From positions 1-21,855 of the forward strand of contig JAKSQG010000011.1 of the NCBI GenBank assembly GCA_024404275.1: a stretch of DNA of 21,855 bases, read 5' to 3'. This DNA is from Clostridia bacterium (GTDB taxonomy: Bacteria > Bacillota > Clostridia > Christensenellales > Aristaeellaceae). The notes beneath the pieces are model-generated. The model was given only the letters and a program-made list of their open reading frames with translations, was not told where the DNA came from and did no database searches. Positions 1 through 8,725 of this stretch are shown in pieces (within the stretch, counting starts at the first letter, position 1; every line of letters starts with the position of its first letter). The translations under genes were made by a program, and so were the position numbers.

Positions 1-7
1 TCCCCCG

Positions 8-36
8 TTGCGCCGCGGGCGGATTTGTTTTATAAT
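8..36 (+). promoter_or_regulatory. Predicted sigma-A promoter of the dnaE operon
   Basis: A perfect -10 box TATAAT lies at 31-36. A partial -35 box TTGCGC lies at 8-13, with a 17-base spacer. It sits 29 bases upstream of the dnaE start and is the only good promoter seen before the eight-gene run that follows. The window begins here, so elements further upstream cannot be judged. Confidence 0.7.
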
Positions 37-65
37 GATAGTATCTTAATGTGGGGAGGTAGACC

Positions 66-3000
66 ATGGCATTCGCGCATCTGCATTTGCATACCGAATA
101 CAGCCTGCTGGACGGCGCCTGCCGCATCAAGCGCCTGCCGGAGCTCATCCGCTCTCTGGGCATGGACGCCTGTGCCTGCACCGATCACGGCGTGCTGTAC
201 GGCGCTGTTGACTTCTACAACGCCTGCCATGATGCCGGCATCCACCCCGTGCTGGGCTGCGAGGTCTACGTCTGCTCCGACATGGAGGATAAGTCCCCCG
301 CGGGCAAGGAAATGAGCCATCTCATCCTGCTGTGTGAAAACAACACCGGCTGGCAGAACCTGATGTACCTGTGCTCCGAAGCCTTCATCCGCGGTTACTA
401 TTACCGTCCCCGCATCGACTATCAACTGCTGGAAAAGCACCACGAGGGGCTCATCTGCCTGTCCGCCTGCCTGTCGGGCGATCTGGCCAAGCTTTTGCTG
501 GATGGCCGCATGAACGAGGCCGAAAAATACGCCCGCCGCATGGAAAATCTGTTTGGCAAGGGCAACTATTTTATCGAGATCATGGATCACGGTCTCGCGG
601 ATGAAAAGCGTGTGCTGCCCCGCCTGATGGATATCAGCGACCGTACGGGCATTCCGCTGGTCGCCACCAACGACTGCCATTATCTCCGCCGGGAGGATGC
701 CGAGGCGCAGGAAGTGCTCATGTGCATCCAGACGGGCAAAACGCTGTAGGATTCCGCGCGCATGCGCATGGAGACCGACCAATTGTATGTCCGCAGCGAG
801 GACGAAATGCGGCGCCTGTTTGCCGCCGTGCCCGATGCCGTTGACCGCGCGCATGAGATCGCCATGCGCTGCAACGTTGTCTTTGACTTCAAAACCGTCC
901 ACCTGCCGCAGTACCCCGTGCCCGGCGGCAAAACCAGCCTCGAATACCTCAAAGAGCTGACCGAGAAGGGCTTTCTGGAGCGCTATCAGCCCGATGACAC
1001 CGTTGCCCGCGAGCGTCTGGAATACGAGCTGGGCGTCATCAGTTCCATGGGTTATGTGGATTACTTCCTCATCGTGTGGGATTTTGTACACTTTGCCAAG
1101 TCCCACGGCATCATGGTGGGTCCGGGGCGCGGCAGCGGCGCCGCCAGCATCGTCGCCTACTGCCTCAACATCACGCAGCTCGACCCGCTGCAGTACAGCC
1201 TCACCTTTGAGCGCTTCCTCAACCCCGAGCGCGTCAGCATGCCCGATATCGACATGGATTTCTGCTACGAGCGCCGTCAGGAAGTCATCAACTACGTAGC
1301 GCGCAAATACGGTCAGGATCAGGTCAGCCAGATCATCACGTTTGGCACCATGGCCGCCCGCGGCGTACTGCGTGATGTGGGCCGTGTGCTGGGCTACAGC
1401 TACAGTGAGTGCGACCGTCTGAGCAAAATGGTGCCCTCTGACCTTAACATGACGCTGGAAAAAGCGCTGCAGCTCAATCACGAGCTGAAAGCGCTCTACG
1501 ATAATGAACCGCGTGTCAAACGCCTCATCGACCTGTCGATGCTGCTGGAGGGCATGCCGCGCCACAGCTCCACCCACGCAGCCGGCGTGCTCATCACGGG
1601 CGAGCCCGCGGTGCACTTTGTGCCGCTGCAGACCAATGACGACGTCATCACCACGCAGTTCCCCATGGGCGTCATCGGAAAGCTGGGTCTGCTCAAAATG
1701 GACTTCCTGGGTCTGCGCACGCTGACCGTTATCCGCGATGCCCTTGACCTCATGCGCGATCAGGGCACCGATATGAAGCCCGAGGATATCCCCCTGCACG
1801 ATCCCGCCGTGTACCGCATGATCAGTCAGGGCGACACGGACGGCGTGTTCCAGCTGGAAGGCGGCGGCATGCGCTCCTTCCTCACCAACATGCAGCCCGA
1901 AACGTTTGAGGATATCATTGCCGCCATCAGCCTTTACCGTCCCGGTCCCATGGAAAGCATTCCGCGCTACATCGCGGGCAAACGCGACCCCGCCAGCGTG
2001 CATTACGATACGCCGCTGCTCAAGCCCATTCTGGACGTTACCTACGGCTGCATGGTATATCAGGAACAGGTCATGCAGATCGTGCGCGACCTGGCCGGCT
2101 ACAGCTTCGGCCGCAGCGATCTGGTGCGCAGCGCCATGGCCAAGAAGAAAAAAGACGTCATGGCCAAGGAGCGTAAAAACTTCGTCTACGGTTCGGAGGA
2201 AGAGCATATCCCCGGCGCCGTCAAAAACGGCGTGCCTGCCGAGGTGGCGGAGCACATCTTTGACGAAATGACTGCCTTCGCCAGCTATGCCTTCAACAAG
2301 GCGCACGCCGCCTGCTACGCCGTTGTCGCTGTGCAGACCGCGTGGCTCAAGTATTATTATCCTGCCGAGTTCATGGCCGCCATGATGAACAGCGTGGTGG
2401 GCAACGCCTCCAAGATCGCGGCGTACATCCAGTACTGCCGTCAGAAGGGCATTCCCGTGCTGCCGCCCCACGTCAACCGCTCCATGCGCAAGTTCACCGT
2501 TGAAAAGAACAAGGACGGCGTCAAATGCGTGCGTATGGGCATGAGCGGCGTCAAAAACGTGGGCAATGCCGCCGTCGATGCCATCGTGGCACAGCGTGCC
2601 TCGGACGGGGCATACCGCTCCATTTACGATTTCTGCCGCCGCATCAACACCGAGGCGGTCAACAAGCGCGCCGTTGAATGCCTCATCAGCGCGGGCTGCT
2701 TCGATGGTCTCGGCGCCACACGCCTGCAGTGCGCGCACGTGTACATTGCCGCCATGGACGCCAACAGCGGCAGCCGCCGCGCCAACGTAGCCGGGCAGAT
2801 CTCCCTGTTCGACATGGACGGTCCCGGCTCCGCCCTGCTTTCGATGGACACCTACCCCGATGTGGGCGAGTACCCGCCCCGCCAGCTCTTGGAAATGGAA
2901 AAGGAAATGACCGGTGTCTATGTCTCCGGTCACCCCCTCGACGAATACCGTCCCGTCCTCGATGGGCTTGAGACCACCACCGCGTGGATCGAAGCCCTCA

Positions 3001-3566
3001 AGGAACGTCCCGACAGCGGTCTGAGCGAGGACCGCAAGAGCGTCGTCATGGGCGGCATCCTGACCGAGATAAAATCCAAAGCCACCAAGAAGGGCTCCAT
3101 GATGGGCTTTGTCACGCTGGAGGATTTGACCGGGCGCATCGAATGCCTCATCTTCCCCGCCGTGTGGGAGCGTGTGGGCAGCATCCTGTCACCCGATCTG
3201 CCCGTGCTGCTGACAGGCACGCTGTCGGTCCGTGACGAGGAAGATACCAAGCTGCTCGTCAACACCGTTGAGCCCCTGAGCACCACCATGCCCGTGCTCA
3301 CGCCCGCGCCGCCGCCGCTTTCCCCCGCCGAAAGGGCACGGCTCGCCCCGGTGCGCTTTTTTGTCCGCCTGAAGCGGGAGCAGATGGCGCCGGTCGAAGC
3401 CGTCCTGCGCCGCATCCCCGGCGAAGTACCCGTGTACATGAACCTGCCCGAGGAGGGCATCACGCTGCTGGCGCCGCCCGAGGTCTGGTGTTCGAACCCC
3501 GAGGAGGCCAAAAAGGCGCTGTACGGCATCCTCGATGACAAGGATATGAAGGCGGTCGCAAAATGA
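66..3566 (+). CDS. dnaE: DNA polymerase III subunit alpha (DnaE), with one in-frame TAG
   Basis: This is a replicative DNA polymerase catalytic subunit of 1166 residues, a normal DnaE length, if the TAG at 747-749 (codon 228) is read as an amino acid. The N-terminal PHP domain (about 1-215) starts with the histidine motif HLHLHTEYSLLDG. The palm domain follows. PDIDMDF carries the likely catalytic aspartates D394 and D396, and KMDFLGLRTLT supplies the third, D546. A helix-hairpin-helix region lies near 800-870, a beta-clamp motif QISLFDM at 911-917, and an OB fold near 990-1070. The ATG is preceded by GGGGAGG. The TAG falls in the linker between PHP and palm, in the well-conserved stretch CIQTGKTL-x-DSARMRMETDQLYV. 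Downstream homology resumes at the very next codon with no frame change. Annotation under the standard code would give two pieces, 66-749 and 762-3566. The stop overlaps the next start (ATGA). Confidence 0.95.
747..749 (+). other. In-frame TAG codon in dnaE, probable sense codon
   Basis: Codon 228 of dnaE reads TAG between CTG and GAT. DnaE proteins usually have a polar or acidic residue here, as in TLDD, TLSD, TLND or TLQD. Glutamine, one base from TAG, fits. Confidence 0.8.
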
Positions 3567-4420
3567 GCAGCATGCAGGTCAATGTCAAACGCAACGCCGC
3601 GTGGGCGGTCGTTGTCAATGTATTGCAGATCATCGCCGTGCTGTCCGTCACCGCCCTCATCTTCTGGGAGCGCGGCGGTCTCGCCGCCTGGGGCTTGCTG
3701 GTCGCCTCGCTCATCGTCTCCTTCGGCGCCGTCATCGATATACGATAGGCCCGTGCCGCCGTCCGCAAGGCCGACGAAGCCGAAACGCTCAGCGCCATGG
3801 TGGCGCAGATGGATGAGCTCAACCGCGCCCTGCGTGCCCAGCGGCACGATTTTCTCAACCACCTGCAGGTGGTCTCCTCCCTCATCGAAATGCAGGAATA
3901 CGGCGAAGCCGGCGATTACATCGACCGTGTCTCGGGCGATATCCGTCAGGTCAGCCGCTTCATGCGCACTGACCATCCCGCCATCAACGCGCTGCTGCGC
4001 GCCAAGCTTTCCGATTGTGAAAAAGCCGGCATCCTGACCGAGGTCACCGCCTCCGGCTCGTGGCAGACGCTGCCCCTCCCCGCGTGGGAGTTTTGCCGTG
4101 TACTGTCCAACCTGATCGACAACGCCATCGATGCCATGCGGGATACCGCCAACGGTCAATTGCACATCACCCTGCGGCAGGACCGCCGCGGCTGCTTCTT
4201 CTCGGTCTCCAACAACGGGCCGTGCATCCCCAAGGAATTCCTGCCCCGCATTTTTGAAGCCGGCATCTCCTCCCACGGTGAGGGACGCGGTATGGGGCTG
4301 TTCATCGTAAAAAGCACTCTGGAAAAATACGGCGGCACCGTGCTGGTCAGCAGCAATGAAAACCGCACCGTCTTTTCCGGCACATTGCCCTGCGCCGGAG
4401 GAAAGGAGAACCATGCCTAA
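3563..4420 (+). CDS. Membrane sensor histidine kinase, Spo0B-type dimerisation plus HATPase, with one in-frame TAG
   Basis: This is a 285-residue two-component sensor kinase when the TAG at 3746-3748 (codon 62) is read through. Two hydrophobic segments (about 13-35 and 40-60) form a short membrane anchor. A cytoplasmic coil follows, leading into a Spo0B/CitA-like dimerisation helix with the phospho-acceptor candidate H95 in AQRHDFLNHLQ. The GHKL ATPase domain has its N box NLIDNAIDAM at about 183-192 (N187) and the glycine box GEGRGMGL near 239-246. No extracellular sensor domain and no neighbouring response regulator are visible, so it is an orphan kinase. The TAG comes just after the second membrane segment, in DIR-x-ARAAVRKADEAETL. 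Termination there would leave a membrane stub, and an internal start at 3797 would give a soluble kinase. The ATG overlaps the dnaE stop. The signal it senses is unknown. Confidence 0.85.
3746..3748 (+). other. In-frame TAG codon in the histidine kinase gene, probable sense codon
   Basis: The TAG lies between CGA and GCC at the junction of the second membrane helix and the cytoplasmic coil. The residue is not constrained by family alignment. Glutamine or glutamate would suit the charged helix that follows. Confidence 0.7.
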
Positions 4421-5240
4421 AAAGCTTCGTGCGCTGGACCTGCTGCTGCAGCAGGGGCTGGTGGAAAACGAAAAGGATGCCACCGCCCGCATTCTGGCAG
4501 GGGAGGTCTATGCCGGCACCCGCCGGGTGCAAAGCAAGGCCGAAATGATCGATAAGGATACGGTCCTTCGCGTCAAGGGCGCGGGCAATCCCTATTTCTC
4601 CAAGGGCGGTCTCAAGCTGCAGGGCGCCATTCACGATTTCGGCATCACCGTCCGGGACCGCGTGTGCATCGATGCCGGTGCCTCCACCGGCGGCTTTACC
4701 GATTGTCTGGTGCGCCACGGCGCCGCTTTGGTCTATGCGGTCGATGTGGGCTATGGGCAATTGATGGGCGCCCTCCGTCAGGACCCGCATGTGGTCAATC
4801 TGGAAAAGACCAACATCTCCGATGAAAAGCTGCTCACCCTGTCACCCCGCCCCACGCTGGGCTCCGTCGACCTGAGCTACCTCTCCCTTCGTCTGGGCAT
4901 TCCCGCCTTTGCCGAGGTGCTGCACCATGACGGCGAGCTGATGTGTCTGGTCAAGCCCCTCTTTGAAACCGAGGATACCGCCGCCCGCCGCTCCGGCGTG
5001 CTGAGCGACGATGCCTATCTGCCCATCCTGCGTGACCTCATCCGCGATATCAATCAGATGCCCTCCGCCGCCGTGCAAAACGTGACCTATTCCCCCGTGA
5101 CCGGCAACACGGGCACAAGGGAGTTTTTCCTGCACGTGGTGTTGAGCACTGCCCCTCAAACCGCCCCCGATCTGGACCGTGCCGCCGCCGAAGCGGTGGA
5201 AAAGGTGCTGTCCCTCGATCTGTACGAAAAGAAAGAGTAA
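4413..5240 (+). CDS. tlyA: TlyA family rRNA (cytidine-2'-O)-methyltransferase
   Basis: The protein has 275 residues. An N-terminal S4 RNA-binding domain (about 5-62) precedes an FtsJ/RrmJ-type Rossmann methyltransferase. The SAM-binding loop CIDAGASTGGFTDCLV starts near residue 85, and FSKGGLKLQGA lies just before it. TlyA enzymes 2'-O-methylate cytidines of 16S and/or 23S rRNA, and the family is often labelled hemolysin A. The start at MPKKLRALD was chosen because GGAGGAAAGGAG lies immediately upstream (4397-4408) and the S4 domain begins right after it. A longer reading frame opening at 4356 runs inside the kinase gene. The start overlaps the end of the kinase gene by 8 bases, so translation is probably coupled. 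Confidence 0.93.
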   Translation: MPKKLRALDLLLQQGLVENEKDATARILAGEVYAGTRRVQSKAEMIDKDTVLRVKGAGNPYFSKGGLKLQGAIHDFGITVRDRVCIDAGASTGGFTDCLVRHGAALVYAVDVGYGQLMGALRQDPHVVNLEKTNISDEKLLTLSPRPTLGSVDLSYLSLRLGIPAFAEVLHHDGELMCLVKPLFETEDTAARRSGVLSDDAYLPILRDLIRDINQMPSAAVQNVTYSPVTGNTGTREFFLHVVLSTAPQTAPDLDRAAAEAVEKVLSLDLYEKKE

Positions 5241-5246
5241 ACACAC

Positions 5247-6713
5247 ATGTTCAAGCCGGATGAAAATGCCGAGCGCTTCGGCTCCCTCAGCATTGAAAAC
5301 CTGTTTTTTACCGATTATCTGCCCATGGCGGGCGGCGATGCCGTGCGCGTCTATCTGTTTGCGCTCTACCGTTCCGCGCACCCGAAGGATGACTACAGCC
5401 TGACCGAAATGGCCAAAGAGCTGAGCCTTCCCGAAAGCGAGGTCGAATCCGCCCTGCGCTACTGGGAGCGCCGCCGTCTTTTGACCCGCATCAGCGACAG
5501 CCCGCTGCAATATGTCTGCCATTCGCCGCTGGAAACGGCCCTGACAGGCCGCGGCACGCTGCAGGTGGACAGCGATTATGTGGCCTTCTCTGAGGATGTG
5601 TATGCCCTTTTCGGCGACCGCCGCAAGATCAAGCCCTCCGAGATCGCCCTCGCCTACGACTGGACACAGGATTTTTCCATTCCTTCCGCCACGGTATTGA
5701 TGTACCTGTCCGACTGTATTGCCCGCCGCGGCATCCTTTTCTCCTTCAAATCGGCACAGACCGATCTGGCACGCATGGTCAGCGACGGTGTCAAAAGCGT
5801 GGAAGACGCGGAGGAATACTTCCGCCATTCCCGTCAGGTGGAGGACGGCGCCCGCGCCGTGCTGCGCCGCTTCGGCCGCCGCACCGTGCCCAGCCGTGAT
5901 GAAATGGACCTGTACCGCAAGTGGCTGGATGAGTGGCACTTTACCCCCGACGCCATTCAGGAAGCCTGCACCGAGACCACCAAGGGCGAGCCCTCCTTTG
6001 CCTATCTGGATGGCATATTGAAGGGTCTTATGACCCGCGCCGCGCAGAAAAACACCCCCGTCCGCACAGGTGAGGAGGTACGAGCCGAGCTCAAGGGCGA
6101 TGAACAGCTCAAGGAGTTTGCCCACGCGCTGGGCATGCGCTCCTCCGCCGCGCTGTCCGCCACATGGCGTCGCCTGTGCGAAAGCTACGATGCCGCCCTC
6201 GTGCTGTTTGCCGCCTCCGAGGCGCACCGCACCGGCGGCAATCTGGAAACGTGCGAGCGCTATCTGGAGACCTACCGCCGTCTGGGGCTTGCCACCCGTC
6301 CCGAAGCCGAGCAGTATATGCAGGCCGCCCGCGCCGACAACGCTGTGCTCTACCGGCTGTTTGAAGCCTGCGGTCACACCGGCAAGCCCACCGCCCCCGA
6401 CCGCGAGCTGCTGCACCGCTGGCAGGATTGGGGCTTTACGGAAGAGATGCTGCTGCTGGCCGCCGCCGAATCCCGCGGGGCCGAAACCAAGGTGCCCTAC
6501 ATCAACAAAGTGCTGGAAAGCTGGCACAATGACGGCATCCTGACCCCTGCCGAGGTCGCCTCCCGCCGCTCCGCCCGTCCGCGCCCCGCTGCGGCAGGCA
6601 ACGGCGTCAAGCAGGTCTCCGCCCAGCAGTACACGCAGCGGGAATACACCGAGAGCGAGTTGAGCGATCTGGACTTTGACATCTTTGAGGAGGCACGCAA
6701 GCAGCATGGATGA
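5247..6713 (+). CDS. DnaD domain replication/primosome protein
   Basis: The protein has 488 residues. The N-terminal third resembles a winged-helix region (SLTEMAKELSLPESEVESAL followed by the WERRRLLTR wing). Two DnaD/DnaB_2-type helical repeats follow. The first is near 216-265 (LYRKWLDEWHFTPDAIQEAC). The second is near 380-435 (LLHRWQDWGFTEEMLLLAAAE, then YINKVLESW). The tail YTESELSDLDFDIFEEA is typical of Firmicutes DnaD-like proteins. Such proteins help load the replicative helicase at origins or restart sites. It lies 6 bases after tlyA and overlaps the loader ATPase gene by 8 bases, which supports joint action with that protein. The ribosome-binding site is weak (AAAGAG). It is longer than B. 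subtilis DnaD because of the duplicated domain, as in DnaB of that species, so the exact orthology is open. Confidence 0.85.
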   Translation: MFKPDENAERFGSLSIENLFFTDYLPMAGGDAVRVYLFALYRSAHPKDDYSLTEMAKELSLPESEVESALRYWERRRLLTRISDSPLQYVCHSPLETALTGRGTLQVDSDYVAFSEDVYALFGDRRKIKPSEIALAYDWTQDFSIPSATVLMYLSDCIARRGILFSFKSAQTDLARMVSDGVKSVEDAEEYFRHSRQVEDGARAVLRRFGRRTVPSRDEMDLYRKWLDEWHFTPDAIQEACTETTKGEPSFAYLDGILKGLMTRAAQKNTPVRTGEEVRAELKGDEQLKEFAHALGMRSSAALSATWRRLCESYDAALVLFAASEAHRTGGNLETCERYLETYRRLGLATRPEAEQYMQAARADNAVLYRLFEACGHTGKPTAPDRELLHRWQDWGFTEEMLLLAAAESRGAETKVPYINKVLESWHNDGILTPAEVASRRSARPRPAAAGNGVKQVSAQQYTQREYTESELSDLDFDIFEEARKQHG

Positions 6714-7668
6714 GCGAATTCTGAACGATGTGCTGAATGAGTTAGCGCAGCGCCGCGAGCGCAATGAAGCGGAGCAGGACCGCCGCCGTGCGGAGGTCTA
6801 TACCGCCTGCCCCGAGGTTCAGCGTTTGGCGGAGGAACGCCGCCGCGCCGTCATGACGGGCGTGCTGAGTGCCTTCACCGCCCCCGCTCAGCCGGAGCTG
6901 GTCTCCCGTGTGGAAAAATGGAACCGCGACATCCGCCTCGCCCTGACCGCGGGCGGCTATGACGAAAACTATCTCGACCCCATCTTCACCTGCCCCCTCT
7001 GCGAGGATACGGGCTGGGTGGGCAGCGGCAAAAAGAGCCTGTGCAGCTGCGCCCGCGCGCTGTATGCCGCCCGCTCGGGGCGTGAGAGCGCCGCGGAGGA
7101 AAGCGGCACCTTCGAAGCCTTCGACCTGAGCATTTTCCCTGATACACCCCTGCCCGGTCGTGACATTTCCCAGCGTCAGCTGATGAGCGCCATCTGCAGC
7201 CGCTGCCGTGATTATGCCGATACCCTGCCCGCCCCCGAGCGCCGCACGCTGCTTTTGTACGGCGGAAGCGGTCTGGGCAAAACCTACCTGATGCAGTGCA
7301 TTGCCAAACGTGCCGCCGAAAAAAGCGTGCCCGCGCTCTTTGTGACCGCCAGCCGCTTCATCCGCGCCGCACGCGATTCCATCTTTTCCCGCAATAGTGA
7401 AGAGCTGGACGCCATCACCGATACGCCGCTGCTGCTGCTGGACGATTTGGGCACCGAGCCGCTCATTGAGGGCATCACCGTGGAGCAATTGTTTGTACTC
7501 ATCAACGAGCGCCAGTCCCGCCGCCTGTGCACCGTCATTTCCACCAACCTTACCATGGAGGATATTCAGCGCCGCTATACCGAGCGTGTGCTGTCCCGTC
7601 TGGCGGACCGCCGCAACTGCATGCTGCTGCACTTTGAGGGACGGGATGTCCGTCTCCTGAATCGCTGA
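6706..7668 (+). CDS. DnaC/DnaI-like helicase loader ATPase
   Basis: The protein has 320 residues. The N-terminal half is helical and contains a probable zinc-binding cluster: C96-P-L-C99, then a second cysteine pair in LCSCARALY. This matches DnaI-type loaders of Firmicutes. The C-terminal AAA+ domain has Walker A GGSGLGKT (186-193) and Walker B LLLLDDLGTEP (D246, D247). It is followed by ISTNLTMEDIQRRYTERVLSRL, with sensor 1 and arginine-finger features. The expected role is ATP-dependent loading of the replicative DnaB/DnaC-type helicase with the DnaD-like protein encoded just upstream. Transposon IstB ATPases share the fold, but there is no transposase and the zinc-binding N terminus is that of a loader. 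The ATG at 6706 is preferred because MDERILNDVL begins the domain and GAGGAGGCA lies upstream. Confidence 0.9.
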   Translation: MDERILNDVLNELAQRRERNEAEQDRRRAEVYTACPEVQRLAEERRRAVMTGVLSAFTAPAQPELVSRVEKWNRDIRLALTAGGYDENYLDPIFTCPLCEDTGWVGSGKKSLCSCARALYAARSGRESAAEESGTFEAFDLSIFPDTPLPGRDISQRQLMSAICSRCRDYADTLPAPERRTLLLYGGSGLGKTYLMQCIAKRAAEKSVPALFVTASRFIRAARDSIFSRNSEELDAITDTPLLLLDDLGTEPLIEGITVEQLFVLINERQSRRLCTVISTNLTMEDIQRRYTERVLSRLADRRNCMLLHFEGRDVRLLNR

Positions 7669-7686
7669 ATCCTACCGAGGTGACCG

Positions 7687-8124
7687 ATGAAAAAGCTTTC
7701 CTGTCTGCTGCTGGCGCTGCTCCTGCTCTTTTCCTGCGCGCTGGCTGAAAGCAGCTACCGCGGCTCCCTGTTTACCCTGCGCTGGGCGGACGGCGCCTAT
7801 CAGATGGACACTACCACCTACCGCGGGCAAAGCCGCAACGGCTACGAGTGGCTGTTCATGCTCTACAATGACCGGGCGATGGTGGACGTCTCCCTGATGG
7901 CTTCCCCCGATGTGCTTGAAGCGCACTTTGGCGAGCCGCTGACCGCCAATGGCACCTTCACCGCCGCCGGGCTCTCTTTTTCGCTCTACTCGCTGCGGGA
8001 TGGCGTCTGTGCCGCCGCTCCTCTCGGGCAAAAACTGCTCTGCTTTGAATTGTATGAGGTCGCTCCGGGCGGCAGCGCCATGAGCCTGCTGACAAGCCTG
8101 CTCTCCGGCCTCAGCCTGCCGTAA
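7687..8124 (+). CDS. Small exported protein of unknown function
   Basis: I do not recognise this 145-residue protein. It starts with a clear signal sequence (positive MKK, a leucine-rich core, then CALA-ES), probably cleaved by signal peptidase I after residue 20. The LFSC motif at the end of the core is a poor lipobox because of phenylalanine at -2, so a lipoprotein is possible but not favoured. The mature part looks like a small globular beta-rich domain (RGSLFTLRWADGAYQMDTTT, then YEWLFMLYNDRAMVDVSLM). There is a good ribosome-binding site, GAGGTGA, at 7676-7682. It sits 18 bases after the loader gene and 55 bases before the sigma-factor gene, so it may belong functionally with the envelope-related sigma/anti-sigma pair. 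Confidence 0.75.
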   Translation: MKKLSCLLLALLLLFSCALAESSYRGSLFTLRWADGAYQMDTTTYRGQSRNGYEWLFMLYNDRAMVDVSLMASPDVLEAHFGEPLTANGTFTAAGLSFSLYSLRDGVCAAAPLGQKLLCFELYEVAPGGSAMSLLTSLLSGLSLP

Positions 8125-8144
8125 AAAAGGCAAAACTTTTTTGC
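8123..8144 (+). terminator. Weak A/T hairpin after the small exported protein gene
   Basis: AAAAAAG and CTTTTTT can pair around a six-base loop, and alternatively GCAAAA pairs with TTTTGC around three bases. The stems are nearly all A-T, so termination would be partial at best. It falls exactly between the replication genes and the sigma-factor gene. Confidence 0.3.
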
Positions 8145-8150
8145 ACGACC

Positions 8151-8176
8151 GCAACAAAACGGAAAGGTACTTCGTT
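8151..8176 (+). promoter_or_regulatory. Possible ECF-type autoregulatory promoter
   Basis: GCAAC (8151-8155), 17 bases, then CGTT (8173-8176) resembles the AAC/CGT-type promoters used by several ECF sigma factors. It lies directly before the sigma-factor gene, where self-regulation is common. Transcription would start near 8183. That would fit translation from the second ATG at 8195, which has GAGG 6 bases upstream. Confidence 0.3.
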
Positions 8177-8179
8177 ATT

Positions 8180-8725
8180 ATGAGTGAGGAAAAAATGCTG
8201 GATTTATCGCTCCTCAGCGATGAAGAATTCAGCGCCGCGTTCGATGACCTCTACACGCGCTATGCCGATGATGTCATCCGCGTCTGTTACTTTTATCTGG
8301 CGGACCGCGGCAAGGCGGAGGATGTGTGCCATGACGCTTTCATGTCGCTCTACCTCAATCGCCCCGCCCTCATCCCCGGCAAGGAAAAGGGGTGGCTGCT
8401 CAAGGTGGCCATGAACCGCTGCCGTGACATCTGGCGCTCCTCATGGGCGCGCCGTATGGTGCTGGGCAGCCCGGTGTTTGAGCTGATTCCCGGCCCCGAT
8501 ACGCTGGGAAAGCGGTTGGAAAACGCCGCTATCCTGACCGCTGTGCACAACCTGCCGGCGGATTACCGCGAAGTCATATTGCTTTATTACTATCAGGGCC
8601 TTGGCATCCGCGAAATTGCCGAGGTGCTGAACTTGCCGGAAGGCACCATTTCCTCACGGCTGGCGCGCGGACGCAGCCGCCTTGAAAAAGTTTTGAAGGA
8701 TGAAGAAGGAGGCGATTGGGCGTGA
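8180..8725 (+). CDS. ECF-type RNA polymerase sigma factor
   Basis: The protein has 181 residues from the ATG at 8180. Sigma region 2 is at about 12-60, with a core-binding helix and AEDVCHDAFMSLYLN. Region 4 is near 117-175, with a helix-turn-helix in GIREIAEVLNLPEGTISSRLARGRSRLEKVL. There is no region 1 or 3, as usual for the extracytoplasmic function group. It directs RNA polymerase to a small regulon. The gene downstream overlaps its stop codon and encodes a membrane protein that is the likely anti-sigma factor. The start is uncertain: GGAAAGG is 12 bases before the ATG at 8180, while the ATG at 8195 has GAGG at better spacing. A TTG at 8141 has no support. Confidence 0.92.
   Translation: MSEEKMLDLSLLSDEEFSAAFDDLYTRYADDVIRVCYFYLADRGKAEDVCHDAFMSLYLNRPALIPGKEKGWLLKVAMNRCRDIWRSSWARRMVLGSPVFELIPGPDTLGKRLENAAILTAVHNLPADYREVILLYYYQGLGIREIAEVLNLPEGTISSRLARGRSRLEKVLKDEEGGDWA

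Noticed and set aside
30..2933. A 967-codon open frame antisense to dnaE
   Set aside because: It is a shadow of GC-rich dnaE codons: histidine/alanine/glycine-rich and without recognisable domains.
4842..6764. A 640-codon minus-strand frame across tlyA and the DnaD-like gene
   Set aside because: It runs across two well-supported plus-strand genes and has shadow composition (His, Gly, Ala, Gln rich).
6706..7668. IstB transposition protein
   Set aside because: There is no IstA transposase or terminal repeats, and the cysteine-bearing N terminus with a DnaD-like neighbour indicates a helicase loader.
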